From assembly GCA_046758085.1 (NCBI GenBank), contig JBHHZP010000090.1:1-14246 (forward strand): a stretch of 14,246 bases of DNA, written 5' to 3'. This DNA comes from VRUB01 sp046758085 (GTDB lineage: Bacteria; Pseudomonadota; Gammaproteobacteria; Acidiferrobacterales; SPGG2). Made by a program: the position numbers and the translations under genes. Shown in pieces: positions 6,539 through 13,181 of the stretch. Under the pieces are notes generated by a model. That model was not told where the DNA came from. It ran no database searches and saw nothing but the letters and a program-made list of their open reading frames with translations. Each line of letters begins with the position of its first letter. The stretch's first letter is position 1.

Positions 6539-7219
6539 ATGTCAAGTAGCACATTGAAACACGAGTTTTTTACCCAGTTTGCCCGTATCGGCAAGGCTCT
6601 GAGCCACGCTAACCGCTTGGAAATAATGGAGTTTCTCGCCCAGGGCGAGCGCAGCGTGGAGGCGCTGGCGAAGGCCTGCCGGCTGAGCGTGGCCAACACC
6701 TCGCAGCATCTGCAGCAGTTGCGCCAGGCCGGGCTGGTGGCCACGCGCAAGCAAGGCCAACACGTCTACTACCGGCTGGCAGGTAACGAAGTGGTGGAGT
6801 TCATATCGATGCTGCACAAGCTAGGCGAACGTCAGCTGGCAGAGGTAGAGCGCCTCGTCAACACCTATCTGACTGTCAAGGACAGCCTCGAACCGCTACC
6901 GGCGGAGGAACTGCTAGAGCGCGCACGCAGCGGCCTGGTGACGGTTGTCGACGTCCGCCCGAGCGAGGAGTTCGCCGCGGGCCATGTGCCGGGAGCTAGG
7001 AACCTACCGCTTAGACAGCTTGAAAACCAACTCGATCAGTTGCCGACCGACCGGGAGATTGTGGCCTACTGCCGCGGTCCTTATTGCGTCCTCGCCTTCG
7101 AGGCGGTGGCGAGACTGCGCGAAAAAGGCTTCAAGGCGCGACGCCTGGAAGACGGCTTTCCGGAATGGAAAAGCGCCGGCCTGCCGGTAGAAAAGACCTC
7201 AATCGATCGTTCTTCCTAG
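6539..7219 (+). CDS. ArsR-family repressor fused to rhodanese domain
   Basis: A 226-residue fusion. Residues 10-80 are an ArsR winged helix (FARIGKALSHANRLEIMEFL, LSVANTSQHLQQLRQAGLV as recognition helix, QHVYYRLAG as wing). Residues 120-217 are a rhodanese module with VTVVDVRPSEEF (134-145), HVPGARNLP and the loop CRGPYC, where Cys178 is the predicted persulfide carrier and Cys183 a second thiol. It lacks the CVC arsenite motif; Cys47 is the only cysteine in the DNA-binding part. The protein probably senses sulfane sulfur or a thiol-reactive signal and represses itself and the divergent desaturase unit. The ATG at 6539 matches the usual N-terminal length but has no nearby Shine-Dalgarno. The in-frame TTG at 6512 and ATT at 6518 lie next to GAGGAG (6506-6511) and are alternatives that add 9 or 7 residues. 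Confidence 0.88.
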   Translation: MSSSTLKHEFFTQFARIGKALSHANRLEIMEFLAQGERSVEALAKACRLSVANTSQHLQQLRQAGLVATRKQGQHVYYRLAGNEVVEFISMLHKLGERQLAEVERLVNTYLTVKDSLEPLPAEELLERARSGLVTVVDVRPSEEFAAGHVPGARNLPLRQLENQLDQLPTDREIVAYCRGPYCVLAFEAVARLREKGFKARRLEDGFPEWKSAGLPVEKTSIDRSS

Positions 7220-7327
7220 CCCCCGCATCCTGCGCCAAGCGGTCAGTGACGCGTCGCATTGGCGATCCTGCACACTAGGCATCAACCGTATTCCGGAAGG
7301 TCCGAGGGCGCTTGCGACACCAGATTT

Positions 7328-7347
7328 ATATATGCTTGAACATATAT
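7328..7347. promoter_or_regulatory. Inverted repeat, candidate ArsR operator
   Basis: A perfect 7-bp dyad, ATATATG-CTTGAA-CATATAT, overlaps the -35 element of the arsR promoter. Its AT-rich character and placement fit an autorepression site for the ArsR encoded 25 bp downstream. Binding is inferred. Confidence 0.6.
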
Positions 7348-7364
7348 GCGTCATAACGTATATT
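7336..7364 (+). promoter_or_regulatory. Promoter of the arsR-arsC-acr3 operon
   Basis: TTGAAC (7336-7341), exactly 17 nt, then TATATT (7359-7364). The expected start of transcription, about 7 nt after the -10, falls at about 7371-7372, which is the A of the arsR ATG. This would leave essentially no 5' leader. Confidence 0.65.
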
Positions 7365-7371
7365 TTGCCCC

Positions 7372-7725
7372 ATGGACCTCCAGCCCGAGCGACTGTTTCA
7401 GCTGCTCGCCGACGATACGCGGCTACGCAGCGTCGTGCTGCTGCACCGGGAAGGCGAGCTCTGCGTATGTGAGCTGACGCACGCACTCGGCGTCATCCAG
7501 CCCAAGGTCTCGCGTCACCTGGCGGCACTCAAAGAGGCCGGGCTGGTCCGTGACCGGCGCCAGGCACAGTGGGTTTACTACCAGCTACATCCCGAGCTCC
7601 CCGAGTGGGCGCGGACCATTATTAGCGCGGTGGCCGACGGCAACGCCCAGTTCGAGCCTTTTACGAACGACCGCGCAGCGCTGGCGCATATGCCCAACCG
7701 CCCTGGCGCCCGCCATTGCGCATGA
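7372..7725 (+). CDS. arsR: ArsR-family arsenite-responsive repressor
   Basis: A 117-residue winged-helix repressor. Residues 29-35 read ELCVCEL, the classic As(III)-binding motif at the start of the recognition region (Cys31 and Cys33, equivalent to Cys32/Cys34 of plasmid R773 ArsR). The recognition helix is VIQPKVSRHLAALKEAGLV (41-59) and the wing QWVYYQL. A third cysteine (116) lies at the C-terminus. It would release its own promoter on binding arsenite and so derepress arsC and acr3 downstream. No Shine-Dalgarno precedes the ATG (ATTTTGCCCC), and the promoter position suggests leaderless translation. The gene ends 23 bp before the chosen arsC start; an earlier arsC ATG overlaps its stop as ATGA (7722-7725). 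Confidence 0.95.
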   Translation: MDLQPERLFQLLADDTRLRSVVLLHREGELCVCELTHALGVIQPKVSRHLAALKEAGLVRDRRQAQWVYYQLHPELPEWARTIISAVADGNAQFEPFTNDRAALAHMPNRPGARHCA

Positions 7726-7748
7726 GGGCGCAGGGAACGGCGGGCGAC

Positions 7749-8195
7749 ATGGGCACACAAAAGGCTCGCATCCTATTTCTGTGCACAGGCAACTCCTGTC
7801 GCTCGCAAATGGCGGAGGGTTGGGCGCGCGCCCTTGCGGGTGAGCGCATCGATGCCCGATCCGCCGGCATCGAGGCACACGGCAAGAACCCCCGGGCGAT
7901 CGGCGTCATGCAAGAGGCGGGGGTAGATATTTCCGGCCAGACGTCCACGCGCCTCACGCCGGACATGCTGGAGTGGGCGGACAAGGTGGTGACCGTGTGC
8001 GGCCATGCCGACGAGCACTGTCCCGTGCTTCCGCCCGGTACCAGCAAGGAGCACTGGCCGCTAGACGACCCGGCAAAGGCTCGTGGTACCGAGGACGAGG
8101 TGATAGCGGTGTTCCGCGCTACGCGTGATGAGATCAAGCGGTGCGTGCGTGAATTAGTAAACCGGATTGATACACAAAGGAAAGCAGAAGTGTAG
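7749..8195 (+). CDS. arsC: Arsenate reductase, thioredoxin-coupled (LMW-PTPase type)
   Basis: A 148-residue enzyme that reduces arsenate to arsenite in the cytoplasm. The phosphatase-type loop is C12-TGNSC-R18. The two further redox cysteines are C84 and C91 (VVTVCGHADEHCPVLPPG), which matches the three-cysteine relay of S. aureus ArsC (C10, C82, C89) recycled by thioredoxin. The general acid lies in LDDPA (Asp105/106). The ATG at 7749 gives the usual short N-terminus before ARILFLCTGNSCRS. An ATG at 7722 that overlaps the arsR stop would add 9 residues and is possible through coupling. It is the second gene of the ars operon; acr3 starts 4 bp after its stop. Confidence 0.95.
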   Translation: MGTQKARILFLCTGNSCRSQMAEGWARALAGERIDARSAGIEAHGKNPRAIGVMQEAGVDISGQTSTRLTPDMLEWADKVVTVCGHADEHCPVLPPGTSKEHWPLDDPAKARGTEDEVIAVFRATRDEIKRCVRELVNRIDTQRKAEV

Positions 8196-8199
8196 ATCG

Positions 8200-9348
8200 A
8201 TGAGTACCAACGAGCAAGTGATTCTCCGACGACCCGCTAAGGCTGCCATGGGGCTATTCGAACGTTATCTCACGGTGTGGGTAGTGCTTTGCATCGTGGC
8301 AGGGATCGCGCTCGGCCATTTCTTTCCTGCAGCGTTCCAGGCCATCGGGCGCATGGAGTTGGCACAGGTAAATCTGCCAGTAGCGGTACTAATTTGGCTG
8401 ATGATCGTCCCGATGTTGCTGAAGATCGACTTCGGTACCTTGCTCGACGTCACCCGCCACTGGAAAGGTGTGGGCGTCACCGTGTTCGTTAACTGGGCGG
8501 TCAAGCCTTTCTCGATGGCATTGCTCGCCTGGATCTTCATTCGTGGCGTATTCGCGCCGTGGCTTCCGGCCGAGCAGATCGATTCTTACATCGCAGGACT
8601 CATTATTCTCGCAGCGGCGCCCTGCACCGCGATGGTGTTTGTGTGGAGCCATCTCAGCGATGGCCATCCGGGCTTCACTCTCAGCCAGGTGGCACTCAAC
8701 GACAGCGTCATGGTGATCGCCTTCGCCCCGATCGTGGCGCTATTGCTCGGCCTGTCCGCGATCACCGTGCCCTGGGCCACGCTGCTCCTTTCTGTCGCGT
8801 TGTACATCGTCATTCCCGTAATCTTTGCCCAGCTTTGGCGCCACTTTCTGCTGCGGGGTTCCGAGGGCAACGCAGCGCTCGCGCGTGTCGTCAAACGGCT
8901 CCATCCGGTATCGTTGGTCGCGTTGCTGGCGACCCTGCTCTTGCTATTCGCTTTCCAGGGCGAACAGATCCTGCGGCACCCGCTGATCATCGCGATGCTG
9001 GCCGTCCCCATCCTGATCCAGGTCTATTTCAACTCGGGACTGGCTTATTTTCTTAATCGTCGCCTCGGCGTGGCCCACTGCGTGGCCGCGCCCTCCGCGC
9101 TGATCGGCGCGAGCAATTTCTTCGAGCTCGCGGTGGCGACCGCCATTAGTTTATTCGGCTTCTCCTCGGGTGCCGCACTGGCCACCGTCGTCGGCGTGCT
9201 GGTGGAGGTGCCGGTCATGTTGTCAGTGGTGAAACTGGTAAACCACAGTAAGCCGTGGTACGAGCACGGCGTGGCGGTGCCTGTGAGCACCGGAATTGAG
9301 CACGCCGACCCACAGCTGGGCGGCGCGCAGAAACATCAGACCATATAG
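8200..9348 (+). CDS. acr3: Acr3-type arsenite efflux permease
   Basis: A 382-residue polytopic inner-membrane protein with about ten hydrophobic segments, the size expected for Acr3. The family cysteine in the fourth helix is present in AAAPCTAMVFVWSHLSDG (138-155, Cys142). The C-terminal region VVGVLVEVPVMLSVVKL carries the conserved acidic residue of the last helices. It exports the arsenite made by ArsC using the proton-motive force. The ATG at 8200 is 4 bp after the arsC stop; a weak AGAAG lies 9 nt upstream. The frame is also open from a TTG at 8167 inside arsC, which is judged less likely. Its last 13 bp overlap the end of the convergent FAD oxidoreductase gene. Confidence 0.95.
   Translation: MSTNEQVILRRPAKAAMGLFERYLTVWVVLCIVAGIALGHFFPAAFQAIGRMELAQVNLPVAVLIWLMIVPMLLKIDFGTLLDVTRHWKGVGVTVFVNWAVKPFSMALLAWIFIRGVFAPWLPAEQIDSYIAGLIILAAAPCTAMVFVWSHLSDGHPGFTLSQVALNDSVMVIAFAPIVALLLGLSAITVPWATLLLSVALYIVIPVIFAQLWRHFLLRGSEGNAALARVVKRLHPVSLVALLATLLLLFAFQGEQILRHPLIIAMLAVPILIQVYFNSGLAYFLNRRLGVAHCVAAPSALIGASNFFELAVATAISLFGFSSGAALATVVGVLVEVPVMLSVVKLVNHSKPWYEHGVAVPVSTGIEHADPQLGGAQKHQTI
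9303..9325. terminator. GC-rich hairpin near the convergent gene ends
   Basis: CGCCG-A-CCCA, loop CAGC, TGGG-CGGCG folds into a 9-bp stem with one bulged A. It lies inside the last codons of acr3 and just downstream of the stop of the convergent oxidoreductase gene (9336). There is no U-tract on either strand, so intrinsic termination is doubtful; it could slow polymerase or protect 3' ends. Confidence 0.3.
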
Positions 9349-10697
9349 CCGATGTCCGAAGCATGGGTCGGGTAGGCGAAGATGATGTCCTTGATCGCCT
9401 TGGCGTCTAGTTGGCCCCGCATCGCCATAGTGAACAGATTGATCAGTTCTTCGGCGTTGGCACCTAACACGTGGGCCCCCAGTATCCGCCCGCTACCTTT
9501 CTCCACCAACACCTTGTAGGCCGCGCACGGCTCCGCCGTGCGGCGGGCTGAGTACCACGACGTGGTCGTGTCGAAACGCGATTCGTACTCCAGGCCCCGC
9601 TCGTGCGCCTGCGCCTCCTGCAGCCCGACGCTGGCGAGCGGCGGGACCGTGAAAACAGCACTGGGAATTGTGGGAATCGATGGGTAGATCGCCTTGGCGT
9701 GGTTGCCTTCTAATAGGTTAGCGGCCACGACCCCGCCCTCGTAGGCACCGACCGGCGTCAATGGCGGCCCTGCAGTAGCCGCGCAATCCCCTGCGGAATA
9801 AACGCGGGGGTTCGAGTCGCTTTGCAAGAACTCGTTCACCGTAACCCCTCCCCGGTCATACTCGACATTCGCTGTCTCCAGCGCGAGATCGTCGATCGCC
9901 GGAACCCGGCCGGCACCGTGCACGACCAGACCCGTCGCAAACGACTGTTTCTTACCCGGCGTAATCGCCTGCACCGTAAAACCGTCGCCTACTCGCTCGA
10001 CGCCGCAGACCTCCGCCTCGAGCTGCACGTCGATGCCGAGTTTCCGTGTCTGCTCGACCAGCATGGTCACCAGCTCGGGGTCGAAGCCGTGCAACGGACG
10101 CGCGCTGCGGTGCAGCACTGTAACTTGGGCGCCCGCGCGCGCTGCGATGTGGGCGAACTCGAAGGAGATATAACCTCCTCCTATAAAGACCACGCTGGAC
10201 GGCAGCTCTTCGAGCTCGAGAAACTCGGTACTGGTGATGACGTGTTCCTGGCCGGAAAACTTGAGGTCTGCTGGCTTTGCTCCCGTGGCAATGTGGACAA
10301 ACCTGCCCTCGAGAACATCGTCCCTGACCTCTAGGGTGGTCGCGCCGGTGAATCGGGCCGGACTGTGGAACATGTCGATGCCAGCCTCGGCGAACCATTT
10401 TTCATTGCTCGCAGGAACAGGATCGGTGAAGCTGCGCTTGAACCTCATGAGCCCCGACCAGTCGATCTTCGCCCCGCTAGCAATAACGCCCTTGTCCTTC
10501 ATGCGCCGCACCCAATCGAGCGCCTCCGTGGCGCCGACAAGCACCTTCTTGGGATCGCAGCCGCGCAGGGCACAGGTGCCGCCATATGGAAGCGAATCGA
10601 TAATGGCGACGCTCCAGCCCGCGTCACGGCATCGACTGGCTACACCGGCACCCGCCGCTCCGGTTCCAATGACAATGAGATCAAAGTTTTTCTTCAT
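9336..10697 (-). CDS. FAD-dependent pyridine nucleotide-disulfide oxidoreductase (glutathione reductase / MerA-like fold)
   Basis: 453 residues. The FAD-binding GTGAAG (11-16), redox-active GGTCALRGC (39-47, Cys42 and Cys47), NAD(P)-binding GGGYIS (173-178) with HRSARPL suggesting NADPH, and the second FAD motif VYSAGDCAA are all present. The C-terminal catalytic His-Glu dyad of glutathione reductase and MerA (HPTxxEE) is replaced: the end reads AYPTHASDIGYMV, with Tyr442 where His is expected and Ser447 where Glu is expected. The N-terminal metal-binding domain and terminal Cys pair of MerA are absent. The substrate is therefore uncertain; a thiol or metal-thiolate reductase role in the island is plausible. 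The ATG at 10697 is supported by AGGAG 6 nt upstream. It overlaps acr3 tail to tail. Confidence 0.88.
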   Translation of the reverse strand: MKKNFDLIVIGTGAAGAGVASRCRDAGWSVAIIDSLPYGGTCALRGCDPKKVLVGATEALDWVRRMKDKGVIASGAKIDWSGLMRFKRSFTDPVPASNEKWFAEAGIDMFHSPARFTGATTLEVRDDVLEGRFVHIATGAKPADLKFSGQEHVITSTEFLELEELPSSVVFIGGGYISFEFAHIAARAGAQVTVLHRSARPLHGFDPELVTMLVEQTRKLGIDVQLEAEVCGVERVGDGFTVQAITPGKKQSFATGLVVHGAGRVPAIDDLALETANVEYDRGGVTVNEFLQSDSNPRVYSAGDCAATAGPPLTPVGAYEGGVVAANLLEGNHAKAIYPSIPTIPSAVFTVPPLASVGLQEAQAHERGLEYESRFDTTTSWYSARRTAEPCAAYKVLVEKGSGRILGAHVLGANAEELINLFTMAMRGQLDAKAIKDIIFAYPTHASDIGYMV

Positions 10698-10866
10698 GGT
10701 GGGCTCCTTAGTGACGAGAACCATGACCCTCGCTTCGCGTCTGGATTACCAGAACATAAGGAGATTACGGGCTTCGCGCCGTTAGCCGGCTCACTGGCGC
10801 AGCCGTCTAAACACAGACGTGACCCGGGTTCTTGGTAATCGTTAAGACAAGCCGAGCCAAATGTGT

Positions 10867-11244
10867 CTAAGGCCGGACAGAATCTCCATCATGCCCAACT
10901 ACCCCTTCACTCGCTATCGTGCCTTCCAAGCGTTGGATGTAATAGTCAGGATCCTTTTCAAACCCCTCTTGGCACATCGGACAACCGCAATAGGGGATAT
11001 CCTGCCCGGCATGCTCGAACGTGAAGGCCAGTTGCAGTGGTTTCTCGGCCAGGCAGGTCGGACATACCACCAGATCATTTGTTCGTTGCAGGTGCTGCTC
11101 GGGGTCAGTCACAAACAGGTCAGCGCATTCCTGGCAACAGAAACGGTATTCGTGGCGCTTGTAGGTATAAGGGGCCGACTTCTCTTTGCTCACTCCTAGC
11201 CTTACCAGCGAACAGCCACATCTAGGGCATATAAGGGTTTTCAT
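10867..11244 (-). CDS. Small protein with two YHS/TRASH-like cysteine clusters
   Basis: 125 residues with two similar halves. The first reads CPRCGC (6-11), then YRFCCQECADLFVTDPEQHL (33-52). The second reads CPTC (61-64), then IPYCGCPMCQEGFEKDPDYY (83-102). Each half pairs a CPxC knuckle with a C-x(2-4)-C cluster followed by F-x(3)-DPE/D, the pattern of YHS and TRASH domains, which bind soft or transition metals. It has no signal peptide or membrane segment, so it is cytoplasmic. The start at 11244 has AGGAG 7 nt upstream; the open frame extends to 11358 but without support. It follows merE on the same strand with a 169-bp gap containing a tandem duplication. By analogy with archaeal MerH, a TRASH-domain mercury chaperone, a mercury-trafficking role is plausible, but this is inference. 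Confidence 0.75.
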   Translation of the reverse strand: MKTLICPRCGCSLVRLGVSKEKSAPYTYKRHEYRFCCQECADLFVTDPEQHLQRTNDLVVCPTCLAEKPLQLAFTFEHAGQDIPYCGCPMCQEGFEKDPDYYIQRLEGTIASEGVVGHDGDSVRP

Positions 11245-11367
11245 TTTTGATCTCCTGAGTTGCAATGTTTCGGGATTGCTAAGACTCAAGTCGAGATCCG
11301 TGACTTTTAGAAAAACTTTCTGCCGCGCTCGCTCCGCTAGACAAAAGATAAATCGCAACGCGACGGT

Positions 11368-11399
11368 TATATGGCATCGCCGCTATATGGCATCGCCGC
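11368..11399. repeat. Perfect 16-bp tandem duplication
   Basis: TATATGGCATCGCCGC occurs twice in direct succession (11368-11383 and 11384-11399), in the gap between merE and the YHS gene. Two exact copies suggest a recent slippage or duplication event. No protein-coding role is apparent. Confidence 0.9.
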
Positions 11400-11413
11400 A
11401 ACCACGCACCGCA

Positions 11414-11683
11414 CTATAGACCGCTGCCCGGCTCCGCGCTTTCGGCCCGAGTTGAATGGTCTCGCAGCATGCGAGACGCCGCTGTGAGGGACAGCACAAA
11501 GAGTACGGAAAACAGTATCAGGGTCATGGCGAAATACTGCGTCAAGAAGGCCCCGGCGGCGGTTCCGGCAAGCAGCGGCACTATAAATACGAGATGGCAC
11601 GGACAAGTGATCGCCGCTACCACACCGAAAACGTAGCCTCCCCGACGCCGTCGGTCGGCCTTTTGTCCGGTCGCGGAGGTCAT
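11414..11683 (-). CDS. merE: MerE-type small mercury transporter
   Basis: 89 residues. GGYVFGVVAAITCPCHLVFIVPLLAGTAAGAFL closely follows the MerE pattern (GYLWGALAVLTCPCHLPIL-type), with Cys27, Cys29 and His30 at the membrane face of the first helix and a second helix at about 50-70. MerE is an inner-membrane protein that moves Hg(II), and reportedly methylmercury, into the cell for MerA. The ATG at 11683 gives a usual N-terminal length and has AAGG 4 nt upstream. A GTG at 11737, 2 nt after the cyclase stop with GGAG 8 nt before it, would add 18 residues and couple the two genes. The C-terminal tail is somewhat longer than in the Tn21 protein. Confidence 0.85.
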   Translation of the reverse strand: MTSATGQKADRRRRGGYVFGVVAAITCPCHLVFIVPLLAGTAAGAFLTQYFAMTLILFSVLFVLSLTAASRMLRDHSTRAESAEPGSGL

Positions 11684-11739
11684 ACCACCTTGCGAGTCCA
11701 ACGCACGTGCGTCTCGTTCATGGCCGCTGATGTTCACAC

Positions 11740-13008
11740 CTACCGCTCCAGACGTGGCGCCGGCACGGAATGAGCCTGCTCAGAGCTTCGCCGCCACGGC
11801 GCCTCCACTAGCGTGAACACAGACTGCGGCTCGGCAACGCCATTCATCCTGTGAGACCCACAGGAGTATATAGGTCGATCGGTCTGGCGCGCGAAATCAT
11901 CAGAGAGCAAAAGCGGCACGCCCAGCTCCTTCGTCAGGTTCTCCAGCCGTGCCGTACGGTTGACAGCGGGCCCTATGACCGTGAAATCCAGCCGATCCGG
12001 AGCCCCGACGTTGCCATAAATGACCTCGCCCACATGCAGCCCGACTCCGAAACGGATCGGTGATTCACCCGCACGTTGGCATTGCTTATTAAGATCGACC
12101 AGGTCGTGAAACGCATGCACTGCTGCGTCCAACGCGGCGGCACAGGCAGCAGGGGTGTCGCCACGTTCCACTGGGAAGATCGCCAGCATGGCATCACCGA
12201 TAAAACGTAGTACATCACCGCCGTGCGCGGTGACGGCGGCCGCGACCAGCTCGAAGTAGGCGTTCAACAGGGCGAGCAAGCGCTCGCGTGGCAGTGTCTC
12301 GGTCAGATGGGTCGAGTCGCGCAGATCACTCAGCCAAATAGCGGCACTGATGGTCTCACCGTCGCCGCGCTTGATCAGCCCATCTAGTACCCTGCTGCCA
12401 CTGCGGCGCCCGATATAGGTGTTGAGCAGCGTTCTCGCAAGGCGGTGCGTTGCGATGACCTCGAGCACCGGCGTGAGGAACTTCGTAAATGCCTCGAAAT
12501 TGGCGACATCCACAGCTGTGAAACCAGCAGTGGAATCGGTTGCAACGATAAACCAGCTAGTAGCGCCGGTACTGAACAGCACCGGTATGCCAACGTAGTC
12601 GACGGCACCGTCAGCCGCCCATCTCTGAAGCTCCGGATGAGTTGTCTCCGGCTGCAGGCCGTCAAGCCGGTAACGTAGCGGGCGATCGTGCTGGGTCGGG
12701 GTAAAGATCGGCACGCCTTTGTCCCCGGTATCGTGCAGCAAGCAGAACTCCGCAGAAGTGCACCCGCGTGTCCATGTGAAGGCGCAAGCCTCGACCTGCG
12801 GGTGAATCGTCTGGAAACTCAGGCGCATGCGCCAGAGCGGCGCGCCTGTGTCGATGAGCCGCATAGCGAGCGCGTCGACGAAATGTGTCGGCTCGGTAAT
12901 TTGGCGACCTTCATCTACGAGCCAAGCAACGAGTTGGCCGAATGCCCTACCCGTGTCATCGAATAGCGGGGTCAAGGTCGAATCATATTCCTGTTTCTCT
13001 GAGACCAC
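11740..13008 (-). CDS. Class III adenylate/guanylate cyclase with N-terminal GAF-like region
   Basis: 422 residues without a membrane segment. Residues 21-190 form a GAF-like sensory region (for example AVDYVGIPVLFSTGATSWFI), and residues 218-402 form the class III cyclase domain. The two metal-binding aspartates are seen in IWLSDLRDS (Asp228) and FIGDAML (Asp272). DFTVIGPAVNRTARLE (341-356) gives Thr343 at the base-specifying position, Asn350 and Arg354 for transition-state stabilisation. The lysine that usually contacts adenine in VLKFIGD is Arg268 here, so nucleotide preference or activity may differ. It probably makes cAMP. The start is a GTG at 13008 with a weak GGAC upstream. It lies between the merC-like gene and merE on the same strand, an unusual cargo for a mer operon. 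Confidence 0.9.
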   Translation of the reverse strand: MVSEKQEYDSTLTPLFDDTGRAFGQLVAWLVDEGRQITEPTHFVDALAMRLIDTGAPLWRMRLSFQTIHPQVEACAFTWTRGCTSAEFCLLHDTGDKGVPIFTPTQHDRPLRYRLDGLQPETTHPELQRWAADGAVDYVGIPVLFSTGATSWFIVATDSTAGFTAVDVANFEAFTKFLTPVLEVIATHRLARTLLNTYIGRRSGSRVLDGLIKRGDGETISAAIWLSDLRDSTHLTETLPRERLLALLNAYFELVAAAVTAHGGDVLRFIGDAMLAIFPVERGDTPAACAAALDAAVHAFHDLVDLNKQCQRAGESPIRFGVGLHVGEVIYGNVGAPDRLDFTVIGPAVNRTARLENLTKELGVPLLLSDDFARQTDRPIYSCGSHRMNGVAEPQSVFTLVEAPWRRSSEQAHSVPAPRLER

Positions 13009-13131
13009 TGCGCTGTCCGACGAACGGTAGTTCGTGCCTGCTTTTGCACCCTCAAATTTGCGTAGCGACTAGCGCCGGCAATACATTTCCCTGCGGCACC
13101 AACACCATCGCCCGACCGTTGGCGCAGCAGC

Positions 13132-13160
13132 ATTTATTGACACATTACTGCAATATTCAA
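13132..13160 (-). promoter_or_regulatory. Candidate promoter of the cyclase-merE unit
   Basis: On the minus strand TTGAAT (13160-13155), a 17-nt spacer and ATAAAT (13137-13132) stand about 124 nt before the cyclase GTG, in the 173-bp gap after the merC-like gene. If real, the cyclase, merE and downstream genes can be transcribed apart from merA. This is a consensus match only. Confidence 0.35.
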
Positions 13161-13181
13161 AGCGCTGACGACGTACGTCGG

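Noticed and set aside
8559..9056. 165-codon frame inside acr3
   Set aside because: Same-strand shifted frame with Arg/Pro-rich composition; acr3 accounts for the region.
9822..10334. 170-codon plus-strand frame
   Set aside because: Antisense to the FAD oxidoreductase with intact nucleotide-binding motifs on the other strand.
13169..13180. Perfect 12-bp palindrome CGACGTACGTCG after the merC-like gene
   Set aside because: A few palindromes of this length are expected by chance in 14 kb, and it lies just after a stop codon with no other support.
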